Source of the DNA: Kitasatospora sp. NBC_01250
Lineage (GTDB): Bacteria; Actinomycetota; Actinomycetes; Streptomycetales; Streptomycetaceae
Assembly: GCF_036226465.1 (NCBI RefSeq)
Contig: NZ_CP108476.1
Span: 434,001 to 498,000 of the forward strand
Direction: 5' to 3'
Length of the DNA stretch: 64,000 nt
The notes beneath the pieces were generated by a model. It had not been told where the DNA came from, did no database searches, and saw only the letters and a list, made by a program, of their open reading frames with translations. The translations under genes were made by a program, and so were the position numbers. Shown piece after piece: positions 1 to 7,617 of the stretch; positions within the stretch are counted from its first letter, which is position 1, and every line of letters starts with the position of its first letter.

Positions 1-328
1 GGCGCAGCGTGGCGGCCTGTGCCTTGCCGCGCCCCTCGGCCACCGCCTCGGCCAGGTTGGCGAAGACGACGGTCAGCCAGAGCCAGACGGTGATCACCCA
101 GGCGAAGGCGCTGGTGTGGCGGATCGCCGCGTAGGTGGTGAGCAGCGAGCCGACCTCGACCACGAACATCACCGGGTTGCGCCACATCACCCGGGGGTCG
201 AGCTTGCGGGCGGCGTCGGGCAGCGAGCGCAGCAGCTGCGCCGGGTCCATCAGTCCGCCGGAGACCCGGTGCGCGTCGTGCGGCTCGCCCGGCGCTTCGC
301 CGCCGGTCCGGGCGCTGGGAACGGTCAT
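1..328 (-). CDS. kdpB: Potassium-transporting P-type ATPase subunit B, N-terminal part (runs off the window)
   Basis: KdpB is the catalytic P-type ATPase subunit of the high-affinity KdpFABC potassium pump in the cytoplasmic membrane. About 109 residues are visible. After a poorly conserved N-terminal tail come the KdpB hallmarks [12 protein letters not shown], the first membrane helices with [18 protein letters not shown], and the start of GRGKAQA. The phosphorylation motif lies beyond the window edge. The ATG at 328 overlaps the kdpA stop codon in an ATGA arrangement, so translation is probably coupled to kdpA. Partial only because the window ends; no sign of damage. Confidence 0.96.
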   Translation of the reverse strand, partial: MTVPSARTGGEAPGEPHDAHRVSGGLMDPAQLLRSLPDAARKLDPRVMWRNPVMFVVEVGSLLTTYAAIRHTSAFAWVITVWLWLTVVFANLAEAVAEGRGKAQAATLR

Positions 329-1989
329 CGGTGCAGGCCTTCCGCGAGCGGCCCCAGAGCCAGGGCGGGGAAGTAGGTGAGGCCGACCACGATCAGCACC
401 ACACCGCAGAGCATCCCCACGAACAGCGGCCGGTGGGTCGGCAGCGTGCCCGCGGTGACCGGGACGGGCTGCTGGCGGGCCAGCGAGCCGGCCAGCCCCA
501 GCACGAAGACCATCGGCAGCAGGCGGCCGAAGAGCATCACCAGGCCGAGCGCGGTGTTCCACCAGGTGCTGGTGGCGGTCAGGCCGGCGAACGCGGAGCC
601 GTTGTTGTTGGCCGCCGAGGTGAAGGCGTACAGCACCTCGGAGAATCCGTGCGGACCGCTGTTCAGGATGGCGGCCCGCTCGGCCTTGAAGGTCATCGCC
701 GTGCCGGTGCCGATCAGCACGATCGCCGGCGTGGTCAGGATGTAGAGGGAGGCGAACTTCATCTCCCGGCCGCCGAGCTTCTTGCCCAGGTACTCGGGCG
801 TGCGCCCGACCATCAGGCCCGCCACGAAGACCGCGACCACGGCCAGCACCAGGATCCCGTAGAGCCCGGAGCCGGTCCCGCCGGGCGCGATCTCACCCAG
901 CATCATGTCGAAGATCGTCACCCCGCCGCCCAGCGGCGAGAAGGAGTCGTGGAAGGAGTCGACCGCGCCGGTGGAGGTCAGGGTGGTGGAGGAGGCGAAG
1001 AGCGCGGAGGAGGCGATGCCGAAGCGCACCTCCTTGCCCTCCATCGCGGCTCCGGCCGCGTGCAGCGCGGTGCCGGTGTGCTGCCACTCGAAGAACGTCA
1101 GGAGGGCGGCCGAGGCCACCCAGAACAGCGCCATCACGGCCACGATCGCGTAGCCCTGGCGCCGGTCGCCCACCATCGTGCCGAAGGTGCGCGGCAGCGA
1201 GAAGGAGATCACCAGCAGCAGGTAGATCTCCAGCCAGTTGGTGAACGGATTCGGGTTCTCGAACGGGTGCGCCGAGTTGGCGTTGTAGAAGCCGCCGCCG
1301 TTGGTGCCCAGCAGCTTGATGACCTCCTGCGAGGCCACCGGACCGCCGGTGATGCTCTGGCTGCCCCCGCCCACCGTGCTGACCTGGGCTGCCGCGTGCA
1401 GGTTCTCGACCATGCCCGACGCCACGAAGACGATCGCCAGGACCACCGAGACCGGCAGCAGCAGCCGCACCGTCACCCGCACCAGGTCCACCCAGAAGTT
1501 GCCGACCCGGTCCGTGCCGGTGCGCCGGAAACCGCGGATCAGTGCGGCCACCACGGCGATGCCGACCGCGGCCGACAGGAAGTTCTGGACGGCGAGCCCC
1601 GCCATCTGCACCAGGTGACCCATCGTCGACTCGCCGGAGTACGACTGCCAGTTGGTGTTGGTGACGAACGAGGCCGCGGTGTTCCAGGCCGTCGCCGGGT
1701 GGACCGCGGGGAACCCGAGCGAGAGCCAGAGGTGGTTCTGCAACCGCTGGAAGGCGTAGAGGAACAGCACCGAGACGGCGGAGAAGGCGAGCACACTGCG
1801 CAGGTACGCCATCCAGGTCTGGTCGAAGTCCCCGTTGACGCCGATCAGCCGGTGGACACCGCGTTCGGCACGCAGGTGCTTGGCGCTGCTCAGCACGTGC
1901 GCCAGGTAGTCCCCCAGCGGGCGGTGCGAGAGAGCGAGCGCCGCCACCAGTGCCAGCGCCTGCAGAAAGCCCGCGAGGGTCGGGGTCAC
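325..1989 (-). CDS. kdpA: Potassium-transporting ATPase subunit A
   Basis: KdpA is the potassium-binding channel-like subunit of the KdpFABC pump, related to Trk/Ktr channels. The 554-residue protein has the usual family length and about ten hydrophobic helices. Selectivity-filter-type loops are visible: [12 protein letters not shown] near residue 115, the [11 protein letters not shown] loop in the middle, and the ANNNGSAF loop in the C-terminal half. The start is GTG at 1989, one base after the kdpF stop codon, which fits a tightly packed operon F-A-B. The operon is presumably induced by potassium limitation through KdpDE, but kdpD/kdpE are not inside this window. Confidence 0.98.
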   Translation of the reverse strand: MTPTLAGFLQALALVAALALSHRPLGDYLAHVLSSAKHLRAERGVHRLIGVNGDFDQTWMAYLRSVLAFSAVSVLFLYAFQRLQNHLWLSLGFPAVHPATAWNTAASFVTNTNWQSYSGESTMGHLVQMAGLAVQNFLSAAVGIAVVAALIRGFRRTGTDRVGNFWVDLVRVTVRLLLPVSVVLAIVFVASGMVENLHAAAQVSTVGGGSQSITGGPVASQEVIKLLGTNGGGFYNANSAHPFENPNPFTNWLEIYLLLVISFSLPRTFGTMVGDRRQGYAIVAVMALFWVASAALLTFFEWQHTGTALHAAGAAMEGKEVRFGIASSALFASSTTLTSTGAVDSFHDSFSPLGGGVTIFDMMLGEIAPGGTGSGLYGILVLAVVAVFVAGLMVGRTPEYLGKKLGGREMKFASLYILTTPAIVLIGTGTAMTFKAERAAILNSGPHGFSEVLYAFTSAANNNGSAFAGLTATSTWWNTALGLVMLFGRLLPMVFVLGLAGSLARQQPVPVTAGTLPTHRPLFVGMLCGVVLIVVGLTYFPALALGPLAEGLHR

Positions 1990-1990
1990 C

Positions 1991-2080
1991 TCAGAACCTC
2001 TCGGGGCGGACCAGGGCGAGGACGAGGTAGACGACGATCGCGGCGGCCACGACCAGGCCCACGATGTTGTCGGCCGTCAT
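1991..2080 (-). CDS. kdpF: KdpF small membrane subunit of the potassium pump
   Basis: A 29-residue single-helix membrane protein starting [14 protein letters not shown] and ending LALVRPERF. The DNIVGL start, one hydrophobic helix and a short charged tail ending in RPE(R/K)F are the standard KdpF pattern. It is known as a lipid-like stabilising peptide of the Kdp complex. It lies directly upstream of kdpA with one base between stop and start. The ATG at 2080 was chosen because it gives exactly the family length. Confidence 0.95.
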   Translation of the reverse strand: MTADNIVGLVVAAAIVVYLVLALVRPERF

Positions 2081-2117
2081 CGCGCCCCCCAAGCGGCGCA
2101 GCACTGCGCAGGCGTGG

Positions 2118-2201
2118 TCACAGCCGCTCCACCCCCTTGGCGATCAGGGCGAGGACGGCGAACACGAGGATCGTGACGCCGATGAAGGCAAGGTCGGTCA
2201 T
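2118..2201 (-). CDS. 27-aa membrane peptide encoded just upstream of kdpF
   Basis: A short ORF starting MTDLAFIGVTILVFAVLALI and ending AKGVERL. It is one hydrophobic helix with a positively charged C-terminal tail. A GGAG ribosome-binding site sits five bases before the ATG. It lies 37 bp upstream of kdpF on the same strand, so it is probably the first gene of the kdp transcript. It resembles KdpF in size and topology but lacks the DNIVGL and RPERF signatures. I infer a small accessory peptide for Kdp or for operon control. Its position, RBS and helix argue against chance, but the function is unknown. Confidence 0.72.
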   Translation of the reverse strand: MTDLAFIGVTILVFAVLALIAKGVERL

Positions 2202-2460
2202 GGGGGCTCCGCCCAACGTGTCGTCGGTCCCCACGATTCTGTGCCGGGGTGCGACGGCCCGCTCACCATGCGTGGTCCATTGGGAGCAGGCACCGCAGCT
2301 TCCGGCGGGGCAGCCGGTCCGCACCGTGAGGTGCGAAGGACCCGTCAGTAATCCCGCCGCGGGCATCAGCCCGGCGTCAAGGCCACCCGGTTCACCGGCC
2401 GCCTCTGCTGAGCTGGGAACCGTGCACTGGTCCCTGCCGGAACGACCCGGATTCGACGCG

Positions 2461-3243
2461 ATGGATGCCCACGTCCGCACCACCGGCCTCGGCGGTCGGC
2501 TGACCGACCGGCCGAGGTGTCCGCGCGTCGAGGCGATCCACTGCGCAGGCCACCGCCTGCTGCGCGGGGACCCGCGACGGCTCGCCCCGGAACGGCTCGC
2601 GTCGCTGGCGCACGGTCAGTTCACCGCGCCCGAGCGCTTCCTGCCGCTGCTCGGACGCACCTTCGCCCTGGTGAGCCCCTGGGAGCGGACGCTCAGCGTC
2701 CAGCAGTACCGCCCGCACCGGCCGCGCGCCCCGCAGGGCGTCCAGGTCCGGGCGCTCACGCCCGGCGATGCCTCGCAGGTGGCGACGCTGCCACCGTCGC
2801 TCCGCTGGATCACCGAGACCTGGGGCGGCGCGCACGGCCTCGCGGCGAGCGGCCGGGCCTGGGGCGCCTTCACGGACGGCCACCGGCTCGCCGCCGTCGC
2901 CTGCACCTACTGGCAGGGCCGGGCCCACGAGGACGTCGCCGTGCTGACGCTGCCCGCCTTCCGCCGCTCGGGCCTGGCGCTGGCCTGCGTCAACGGCCTC
3001 ACCCTGGCCGTCCGCGCCCGGGGCCGCGTGCCCACCTGGTCGGCCCCGCGCAGCAACGAGGCGAGCCTGGCGCTCGCCCGCACCGCCGGCTTCCGGCCGG
3101 TCCGCACCGAGGTCTGCTACTACGTCGGGCAGCCGCGCGAGAGCCTGCTCCCGAAGATCCCGCAGCTCCCTCAGCTCCCGCAGGTCCCGCTGCAGTCCGC
3201 CTCTGGACGGCAGCAGGCGTTCATGATCGGATCGCGGGCATGA
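2461..3243 (+). CDS. GNAT-family N-acetyltransferase (FR47-like)
   Basis: A 260-residue protein with a C-terminal acetyltransferase fold. The stretch HEDVAVLTLPAFRRSGLA followed by ALACVNGLTLAV matches the strand and acetyl-CoA loop of GNAT enzymes (family pattern with a degenerate Q/R-x-x-G-x-A). SNEASLALARTAGFRPV matches the conserved N-x-x-S-x-x-x-x-x-x-x-G-F segment. The N-terminal 100 residues are a family-specific extension. The substrate cannot be predicted. The ATG at 2461 is the first in-frame ATG of the conserved part; an in-frame GTG at 2422 is an alternative. Its stop overlaps the start of the next gene (ATGA), so the two are co-translated. Confidence 0.85.
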   Translation: MDAHVRTTGLGGRLTDRPRCPRVEAIHCAGHRLLRGDPRRLAPERLASLAHGQFTAPERFLPLLGRTFALVSPWERTLSVQQYRPHRPRAPQGVQVRALTPGDASQVATLPPSLRWITETWGGAHGLAASGRAWGAFTDGHRLAAVACTYWQGRAHEDVAVLTLPAFRRSGLALACVNGLTLAVRARGRVPTWSAPRSNEASLALARTAGFRPVRTEVCYYVGQPRESLLPKIPQLPQLPQVPLQSASGRQQAFMIGSRA

Positions 3244-3623
3244 GCTCTCTGATCCGCCATGTCACCATCGACTCGACCGATCCCTATGCGCTTGCGGGCT
3301 TCTGGGCCCAGGCGCTGGACGGCTCGCTCGCCAACGACGACCTGCCGGGGGATCCGGAGGCCGTGGTCACGGCTGCCGGCACCACCCTGCTGTTCGTCAC
3401 GGTCGCCGACCGCAAACTGGCCAAGAACCGTGTGCACCTTGACCTCCAGCCCCAGGACCGCTCCCGGGACGAGGAGGTCGAGCGCCTGCTCTCGCTCGGC
3501 GCCACCGTTCAGGGCGACCACCGGAGGCCCGACGGAACCGGCTGGGTGACGATGCACGACCCCGAGGGCAATGAGTTCTGCGTGGAACGCAGCGCGGCGG
3601 AGCGGGCGCGCACACGCAGCTGA
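3240..3623 (+). CDS. VOC-family (glyoxalase/bleomycin-resistance-like) protein
   Basis: A 127-residue protein with the vicinal-oxygen-chelate fold pattern. It begins with HVTIDSTDPYALAGFW, has a central LFVTVADRKLAKNRVHLDL strand with the HLDL metal-ligand-type motif, and ends with WVTMHDPEGNEFCV, where the final glutamate region matches the usual HDPEGNEFC motif. Such proteins act as lyases, dioxygenases or drug-binding proteins; the substrate is not evident. The ATG at 3240 overlaps the stop of the upstream acetyltransferase by ATGA, so the two form a coupled pair. Two strong hairpins follow. Confidence 0.9.
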   Translation: MSSLIRHVTIDSTDPYALAGFWAQALDGSLANDDLPGDPEAVVTAAGTTLLFVTVADRKLAKNRVHLDLQPQDRSRDEEVERLLSLGATVQGDHRRPDGTGWVTMHDPEGNEFCVERSAAERARTRS

Positions 3624-3634
3624 CCGCGCACAGG

Positions 3635-3672
3635 CCGAAGCCCTGGGGGTCGGCGGACTCCCAGGGCTTCGG
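3635..3672. terminator. Hairpin terminator after the VOC gene
   Basis: Perfect 13-bp inverted repeat (CCGAAGCCCTGGG at 3635-3647 and its complement at 3660-3672) with a 12-nt loop, 11 bp after the VOC stop. There is no T-tract, as is usual in this group. It probably ends the acetyltransferase/VOC transcript. Confidence 0.85.
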
Positions 3673-3680
3673 CAGGTGGA

Positions 3681-3712
3681 CGCCCGGCGCCGGTGGCACT
3701 CGGCGCCGGGCG
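3681..3712. terminator. Second hairpin terminator, between convergent genes
   Basis: Perfect 12-bp inverted repeat (CGCCCGGCGCCG at 3681-3692, complement at 3701-3712) with an 8-nt loop. It lies just beyond the stop of the minus-strand bL37 gene, so it likely serves that gene. Together with 3635-3672 it insulates two convergent transcripts. Confidence 0.8.
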
Positions 3713-3734
3713 GGTCGGGTGGGCCAGCTGGCGG

Positions 3735-3809
3735 CTACAGGCAGGCCTTCCTGCCGTGGTTCGCCTTCTTCTTGCGACGGGACCTCTTCTTGCGGGCGCG
3801 CTTGGACAT
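3735..3809 (-). CDS. 50S ribosomal protein bL37 (24 aa)
   Basis: A 24-residue, extremely basic peptide beginning MSKRARKKRSRRKKKANHG and ending RKACL. The pattern M-x-K-R-x-R-K-K-R-x-R-x-x-x-x-A-N-H-G matches actinobacterial bL37, a tiny large-subunit protein recognised in mycobacterial ribosome structures, which normally ends in K/R-R-P-N-x. Here the end is KACL, with a cysteine. A GGAG ribosome-binding site lies 8 bp before the ATG. It stands alone between two hairpins downstream and the end of an SDR gene upstream. A divergent paralogue is possible because of the unusual C-terminus. Confidence 0.82.
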   Translation of the reverse strand: MSKRARKKRSRRKKKANHGRKACL

Positions 3810-3842
3810 CGTTCTCCGTGGTGTCTGTGCTGGTAGCGGTGC

Positions 3843-3890
3843 TGTCAGGCCCTGGTGGTGTCAGGCCCTGGTTGTGTCAGGCCTTGGTCG
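3843..3890. repeat. Three tandem 16-bp repeats at the 3' end of the SDR gene
   Basis: Three consecutive near-identical 16-bp units (TGTCAGGCCCTGGTGG at 3843-3858, then 3859-3874 and 3875-3890 with one or two changes). The last unit carries the SDR stop codon (TCA on the plus strand at 3877-3879). Each unit contains its own TCA, so the end of the gene has been copied downstream. Confidence 0.85.
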
Positions 3891-4692
3891 CGAGCGAGTC
3901 GGCGAGCTTGCCCAGGCGGCGCTGGGAGCGCGCCTCGTGCACCGTGGCGGCGGTCGGTGCGATGTCGCCGCCGTCGTAGTACTCGCCGTTGGCGAGGCGG
4001 ATCTCGGGCAGGCAGAGCCGCACGACCGCCGCCGCCCCCTCGGCCGCCGGCGCGCCGACCCGGCCGTACAACGGCAGCAGCGCGGTGTCGCACAGCCCCG
4101 GGTTCACGCTCACCGAGGTGATCCCGCTGTCCTCGGGCGCCATGTCGCCGGCCGCCATGGAGAGCGCCAACTGCGACTGCGCGTACGCCGCGACGCGGGA
4201 GTACTTCTTGACGCGGTTGGGGTCGGCCCAGTTCATCGAGGCCGTGCGGTGCAGCGAGGAGGAGACGTTGACGATCCGCGCGCTGCCGGCGGCGGTCAGC
4301 GGCGCCTGCAGCAGCTTGGCGAGCCGGTGCGCGGCAAGGAAGTTGACCTGGAAGGAGATCTCCACCCCGTCCTCGGTGAGCGTACACCGCTCGGGGGCCA
4401 TCACGGCGGCGTTGTTGACCAGCAGGTCCAGCTTCGGAAACGCTCGCGCAACCGTCTCCGCCAGCTCGGCGACCTCGGCGAGACGGGCGAAATCCGCTGC
4501 GAACATGTGGAGTTGATCGCGACTGGCGCCCAGCTTCACCAGGCGCTCGACGGCGCCCTCCCCCTCCTCCGCCGTCCGGGCGTGGACGATGACGGTGGCG
4601 CCGAGCTCGGCGAGCAGTCGGGCGGTCTCCCAGCCGATCCCGGAGGAGGCTCCGGTGACGAGGGCAACGCGAGCGGACAGGACAGCGGACAT
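3877..4692 (-). CDS. Short-chain dehydrogenase/reductase with Gln in place of the catalytic Lys
   Basis: A 271-residue Rossmann-fold SDR. The NAD(P) motif TGASSGIG is at residues 13-20, the NNAAV strand is in the middle, and the catalytic serine lies in NVSSSLH. The active-site tyrosine is in AYAQSQLAL near residue 170. The usual Y-x-x-x-K is Y-A-Q-S-Q here, because the codon is CAG where AAG would be expected. It resembles retinol-dehydrogenase-like or WW-domain oxidoreductase-like SDRs. The start is the ATG at 4692, directly before the glycine-rich motif; the ribosome site is weak. Activity is uncertain because of the missing lysine. Its 3' end lies in a short tandem repeat. Confidence 0.9.
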   Translation of the reverse strand: MSAVLSARVALVTGASSGIGWETARLLAELGATVIVHARTAEEGEGAVERLVKLGASRDQLHMFAADFARLAEVAELAETVARAFPKLDLLVNNAAVMAPERCTLTEDGVEISFQVNFLAAHRLAKLLQAPLTAAGSARIVNVSSSLHRTASMNWADPNRVKKYSRVAAYAQSQLALSMAAGDMAPEDSGITSVSVNPGLCDTALLPLYGRVGAPAAEGAAAVVRLCLPEIRLANGEYYDGGDIAPTAATVHEARSQRRLGKLADSLATKA

Positions 4693-5191
4693 GGTCCATC
4701 CATGGGTGTATGGGCACACCCGGGGTACCGGCCGGCGCGCGGACGCGCGCCGACCGGGTGCCGGGGTGCGATTGAGGTGGGAGAACGTCCGGGAGGGCCG
4801 TCGGCCTTGCTCCCGGGAGGTGTTGAGATGTGCGGGCGGGCTGCTGCTACCGCCCGCCCGCGGTGCGCGATCGACGCACGGCCTGCCGCGGGAGGGTACC
4901 GGCGCTAACCGACGGCGCGGGCGACCATGGCGGCAGCCGGCGTCCGCGGATGAGGCGGACGGTCGTGGTGGCGTGCCGGACGGGTCATGACGATGATTCA
5001 AGCCCGCCACGCACCCCGGGGCAAGTCGGCGTCACTCGCCCTGATGAATCCTTGACAGAACCCCATGTCGGACCTCCCGTGGGCCCGGACGCGGTCTACG
5101 GCCCGCGAGTGCGGGGCAGCACATGAGAGGGTGAGCCACGCTGCGGCGTGTCCCGCCCCCCATCGTCGGAAACCCAAGGATCGGAGCCCCG
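4693..5191. other. Intergenic region between divergent genes
   Basis: About 500 bp with no gene I can support. It must hold the divergent promoters of the SDR and the gene at 5192. A 7-bp GC hairpin (4734-4740 with 4745-4751) lies in the presumed SDR leader. A TTGACA hexamer is at 5052-5057 on the plus strand, but no convincing -10 box follows it at 17-18 bp. Confidence 0.4.
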
Positions 5192-6013
5192 ATGCGCGTT
5201 CACCACCCCGCCCTCGCGGACCTGCACGGCGTGTGGCGGCGCACCCTGGCACGCGAGGCGGACGGCTCGACGGACACCACCACCCGCACGACCTGGCTGC
5301 AGGGCCTGGCGCTGTTCACGGATCTGCGCCAGCCGCCCGGCCTCGCCGAGACGGTCCGCGGCAGGCCGCCGGCCGAGCTGGACCGCCCGCAACTCCTGGC
5401 GCTGAGCACCCAGAAGGCGTTCGCCGGCGTCCTGGAACAGGAGGGCGAGGTGTTCGGTTGGGCCCGGCTGATCGACCTGCATCCGCCGGCCCCGCTGGCC
5501 GACGCCGGCACCCTGCGCTTCGAGGACGGCGTGCTGATCGAGCACGGCGTGCACGAGGACTACCTGGAGCACTGGGAACGCGACGGCCAGCCGTCGGACT
5601 ACCTGGCGGGCGCGGTACTGGAGGATCCGGCGGAGGGCTGCGCGGGTCAACTCGTCAGAGTGGGCGCCTGGTTCGGCTACGCCCGGGACCGGACCACCGC
5701 ACTGCACACCTCCGGACCGCGTTCGGCACCGCTCGCCGAGCAGGTGCTCGGCTGCGCCGGGCGGGCCGAGGCCGCCGCGCTCCTGGACTGCGAGGTGTCG
5801 CTCGGCCGGATCCGTGACGGCCGCTGGGAGATCGTGCGCTCCACCCTGCCGCACCGCGTCGGGGCCGAACTGCGGCCCGAACCGACCGCCTCCGGGGACG
5901 CGCTGCGCATCCTCGACGCGGATCCGCACGGCAGGGCCCGCGAGCGCGAGTGGCGGCTCGCGCAGGCCGAGGGCCCCTCACACCTCCTGGTCGGCGCCCG
6001 CGACCTGGGCTGA
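5192..6013 (+). CDS. Hypothetical protein, possibly lipocalin-like
   Basis: A 273-residue soluble protein with no signal peptide. A GGAG site lies eight bases before the ATG. It contains a series of short alternating segments rich in W, G and acidic residues: GVWRRTL at the N-terminus, TTWLQGLALFTDLRQP, GWARLIDLHPP, and DYLEHWERDG in the middle. This looks like a beta-barrel binding protein of the lipocalin type with two halves, but that is inference. No catalytic motif is seen. Its 3' end overlaps the convergent nitric oxide synthase gene by 36 bp, so the two transcripts are antisense to each other at their ends. Confidence 0.75.
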   Translation: MRVHHPALADLHGVWRRTLAREADGSTDTTTRTTWLQGLALFTDLRQPPGLAETVRGRPPAELDRPQLLALSTQKAFAGVLEQEGEVFGWARLIDLHPPAPLADAGTLRFEDGVLIEHGVHEDYLEHWERDGQPSDYLAGAVLEDPAEGCAGQLVRVGAWFGYARDRTTALHTSGPRSAPLAEQVLGCAGRAEAAALLDCEVSLGRIRDGRWEIVRSTLPHRVGAELRPEPTASGDALRILDADPHGRAREREWRLAQAEGPSHLLVGARDLG

Positions 6014-7177
6014 GCTGTCGGCCGCCCACGGCAGCTGGTGCGGAAAGAAGTTGGGCCGCTCCCTGGTCGGCTCGTAGCGGCGCTGCCAGACCGGGGTGGC
6101 CGAGCCGCTGGTGGCCGGCACGATGGCCGACCAGTCGGCGGGGCAGCGGCGGCCGTGCTTGAGCTCGCGCTCCTCGTGCCGCACGAACTGCTTGGTGGCG
6201 AAGTGGTGGTCGATGATGGACACCCCCGCCCGGTCGTAGGAGTGCAGCACGGCCGCGGTGAGCTCCAGCAGTGCGCGGTCGCGCCAGAGCGTGCGGTCGC
6301 GGCTGGTGTCCAGGCCCATGCCGCGGGCGACCGCGGGGAGCTTGTCGTAGCGGTTGGTGTCGGACAGGTTGCGGGCACCGATCTCGGTGCACGTGTACCA
6401 GGCGCTGAACGGCGCCAGCGTGTAGCGCAGGCCGCCCAGGTGCAGGACCTGGTCGGAGATCGTCGGGAACGCGTGCCAGCGCAGGCCGAGATCCTCGAAC
6501 CACGGGTACTCGGGGTGGCTGATCCGCACCTCGGGCACCGCGTCCGGCGGCAGCTCGAACCACCTCGGCTCGCGCCCGGGCCACTGGACCACCAGCGGCA
6601 GCACGTCGTACTCGGTCCCCCGCCCGCGCCACCCCAACCGCACTGCGGCTTCGGTGAGTTCGACCGTCCCCGGGTCACCCAGCACCGACCCGTCGTGCCG
6701 CCGGTAGCCGGCGTAGCGGATGAGCTGGCCGTTCCACACCCTGGGCCCGGGCCTGCCGGGCTCGGCCGGAGCGAACGCGCTGAGCAGCAGGCGGATCCTC
6801 CCACCGTTCCACGCCAGTCGGAGGTGCTCGACCAACGCCTCGAACACGTCGCCCTCATCACCGCCGACACCGCCGCCGACACCGACCTCGCGGCAGTCCC
6901 GGACCTCCAGTGCCTTCCAGTAGAACTTGCCGACGCACTGCGGGTTGTTGCGCCAGGCGATCCTGGTCCCCGCCAACAGCTCCCGCACGCTCTGTCGGTA
7001 ACTCCCCGTGGCAGCAAGCTCCGCCACGATCTCCCCGACCCGGCACTCCACCTCCTCGGCCGGCCGGAGCCCCTCCGCGCCGAGCTGTCGCACCAGGTCG
7101 GCGGCCTCGGCCGCCACCGGAGCGCTGGGCTGGGCGGATGGCACGGGCGGTGCTGCGCACAGGTGCGAGGTCTTCAT
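5978..7177 (-). CDS. nos: Bacterial nitric oxide synthase, oxygenase domain
   Basis: A 399-residue oxygenase-only NOS, which converts arginine to citrulline and NO using haem and a pterin, with electrons from unrelated cellular reductases. The haem-thiolate cysteine is Cys81 in TRIAWRNNPQCVGKFYW. The arginine-binding glutamate is near residue 265 in CTEIGARN, and the dimer/pterin region WRDRALLEL through IDHH and PNFFPHQLPWA is intact. Two oddities are the sequence PQCVGK (usually ARCIGR) and a glycine-rich insert (VGVGGGVGG, around residue 98). A purine-rich site (AAGGGG) precedes the ATG. No thaxtomin genes are nearby, so a general NO-signalling or stress role is more likely than toxin nitration. 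Confidence 0.96.
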   Translation of the reverse strand: MKTSHLCAAPPVPSAQPSAPVAAEAADLVRQLGAEGLRPAEEVECRVGEIVAELAATGSYRQSVRELLAGTRIAWRNNPQCVGKFYWKALEVRDCREVGVGGGVGGDEGDVFEALVEHLRLAWNGGRIRLLLSAFAPAEPGRPGPRVWNGQLIRYAGYRRHDGSVLGDPGTVELTEAAVRLGWRGRGTEYDVLPLVVQWPGREPRWFELPPDAVPEVRISHPEYPWFEDLGLRWHAFPTISDQVLHLGGLRYTLAPFSAWYTCTEIGARNLSDTNRYDKLPAVARGMGLDTSRDRTLWRDRALLELTAAVLHSYDRAGVSIIDHHFATKQFVRHEERELKHGRRCPADWSAIVPATSGSATPVWQRRYEPTRERPNFFPHQLPWAADSSAQVAGADQEV

Positions 7178-7617
7178 GATGAGCCCCTTGTCAACGACGA
7201 GCGGAAGGCACCCGGTTCACACGGACGAAACATCTGACCGCGCTCGGACACTACGGGAGAAGAGCGAGTGACCCGCATCCCCCGACAGCCGATTTGACGA
7301 AACCCATGCGCCGGCCGCTCACGCCCGCTCGCCGGGGTGCGCTACCCGTGGAGGTGTCCGGCAGGCCGGCCACGTCGGTGGCGCGGCCGGCGCGCAGGAG
7401 GGGTTCCTGAGCGGCGCGGCCACCGTCCACGACCAGCTCGACCAGGCCTTCCGCGAACTGCGCCTCGCCACCGCCGCCCTCAAGTAGCCGACCGCCGCCC
7501 CATCGTGCTGCGCAGGGCCACCGGGTCCACGGCTTCCCGATTGTGGTCCGCCGCCGGACAGGCCGGCCGACCAGCGGCGGACAGCGAAGGTCCAGGGAGG
7601 GGCGACCGGCAAGGTGC
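7178..7617. other. Intergenic region with a possible gene remnant
   Basis: A 440-bp stretch. The first 100 bp is the promoter region of the NOS gene. From about 7350 to 7487 the plus strand reads without stops as a tail ending VHDQLDQAFRELRLATAALK and TAG. This looks like the C-terminal end of a lost protein but has no start codon or recognisable family. I see nothing else. Confidence 0.35.

Noticed and set aside
331..2460. Long plus-strand frame running into the acetyltransferase
   Set aside because: Antisense to kdpA; only the part from 2461 shows GNAT motifs and a sensible start.
5978..7177. Thaxtomin-type toxin cluster because of the NOS gene
   Set aside because: No nitrating P450, NRPS or txt regulators are in the window; stand-alone NOS genes occur in many actinobacteria.
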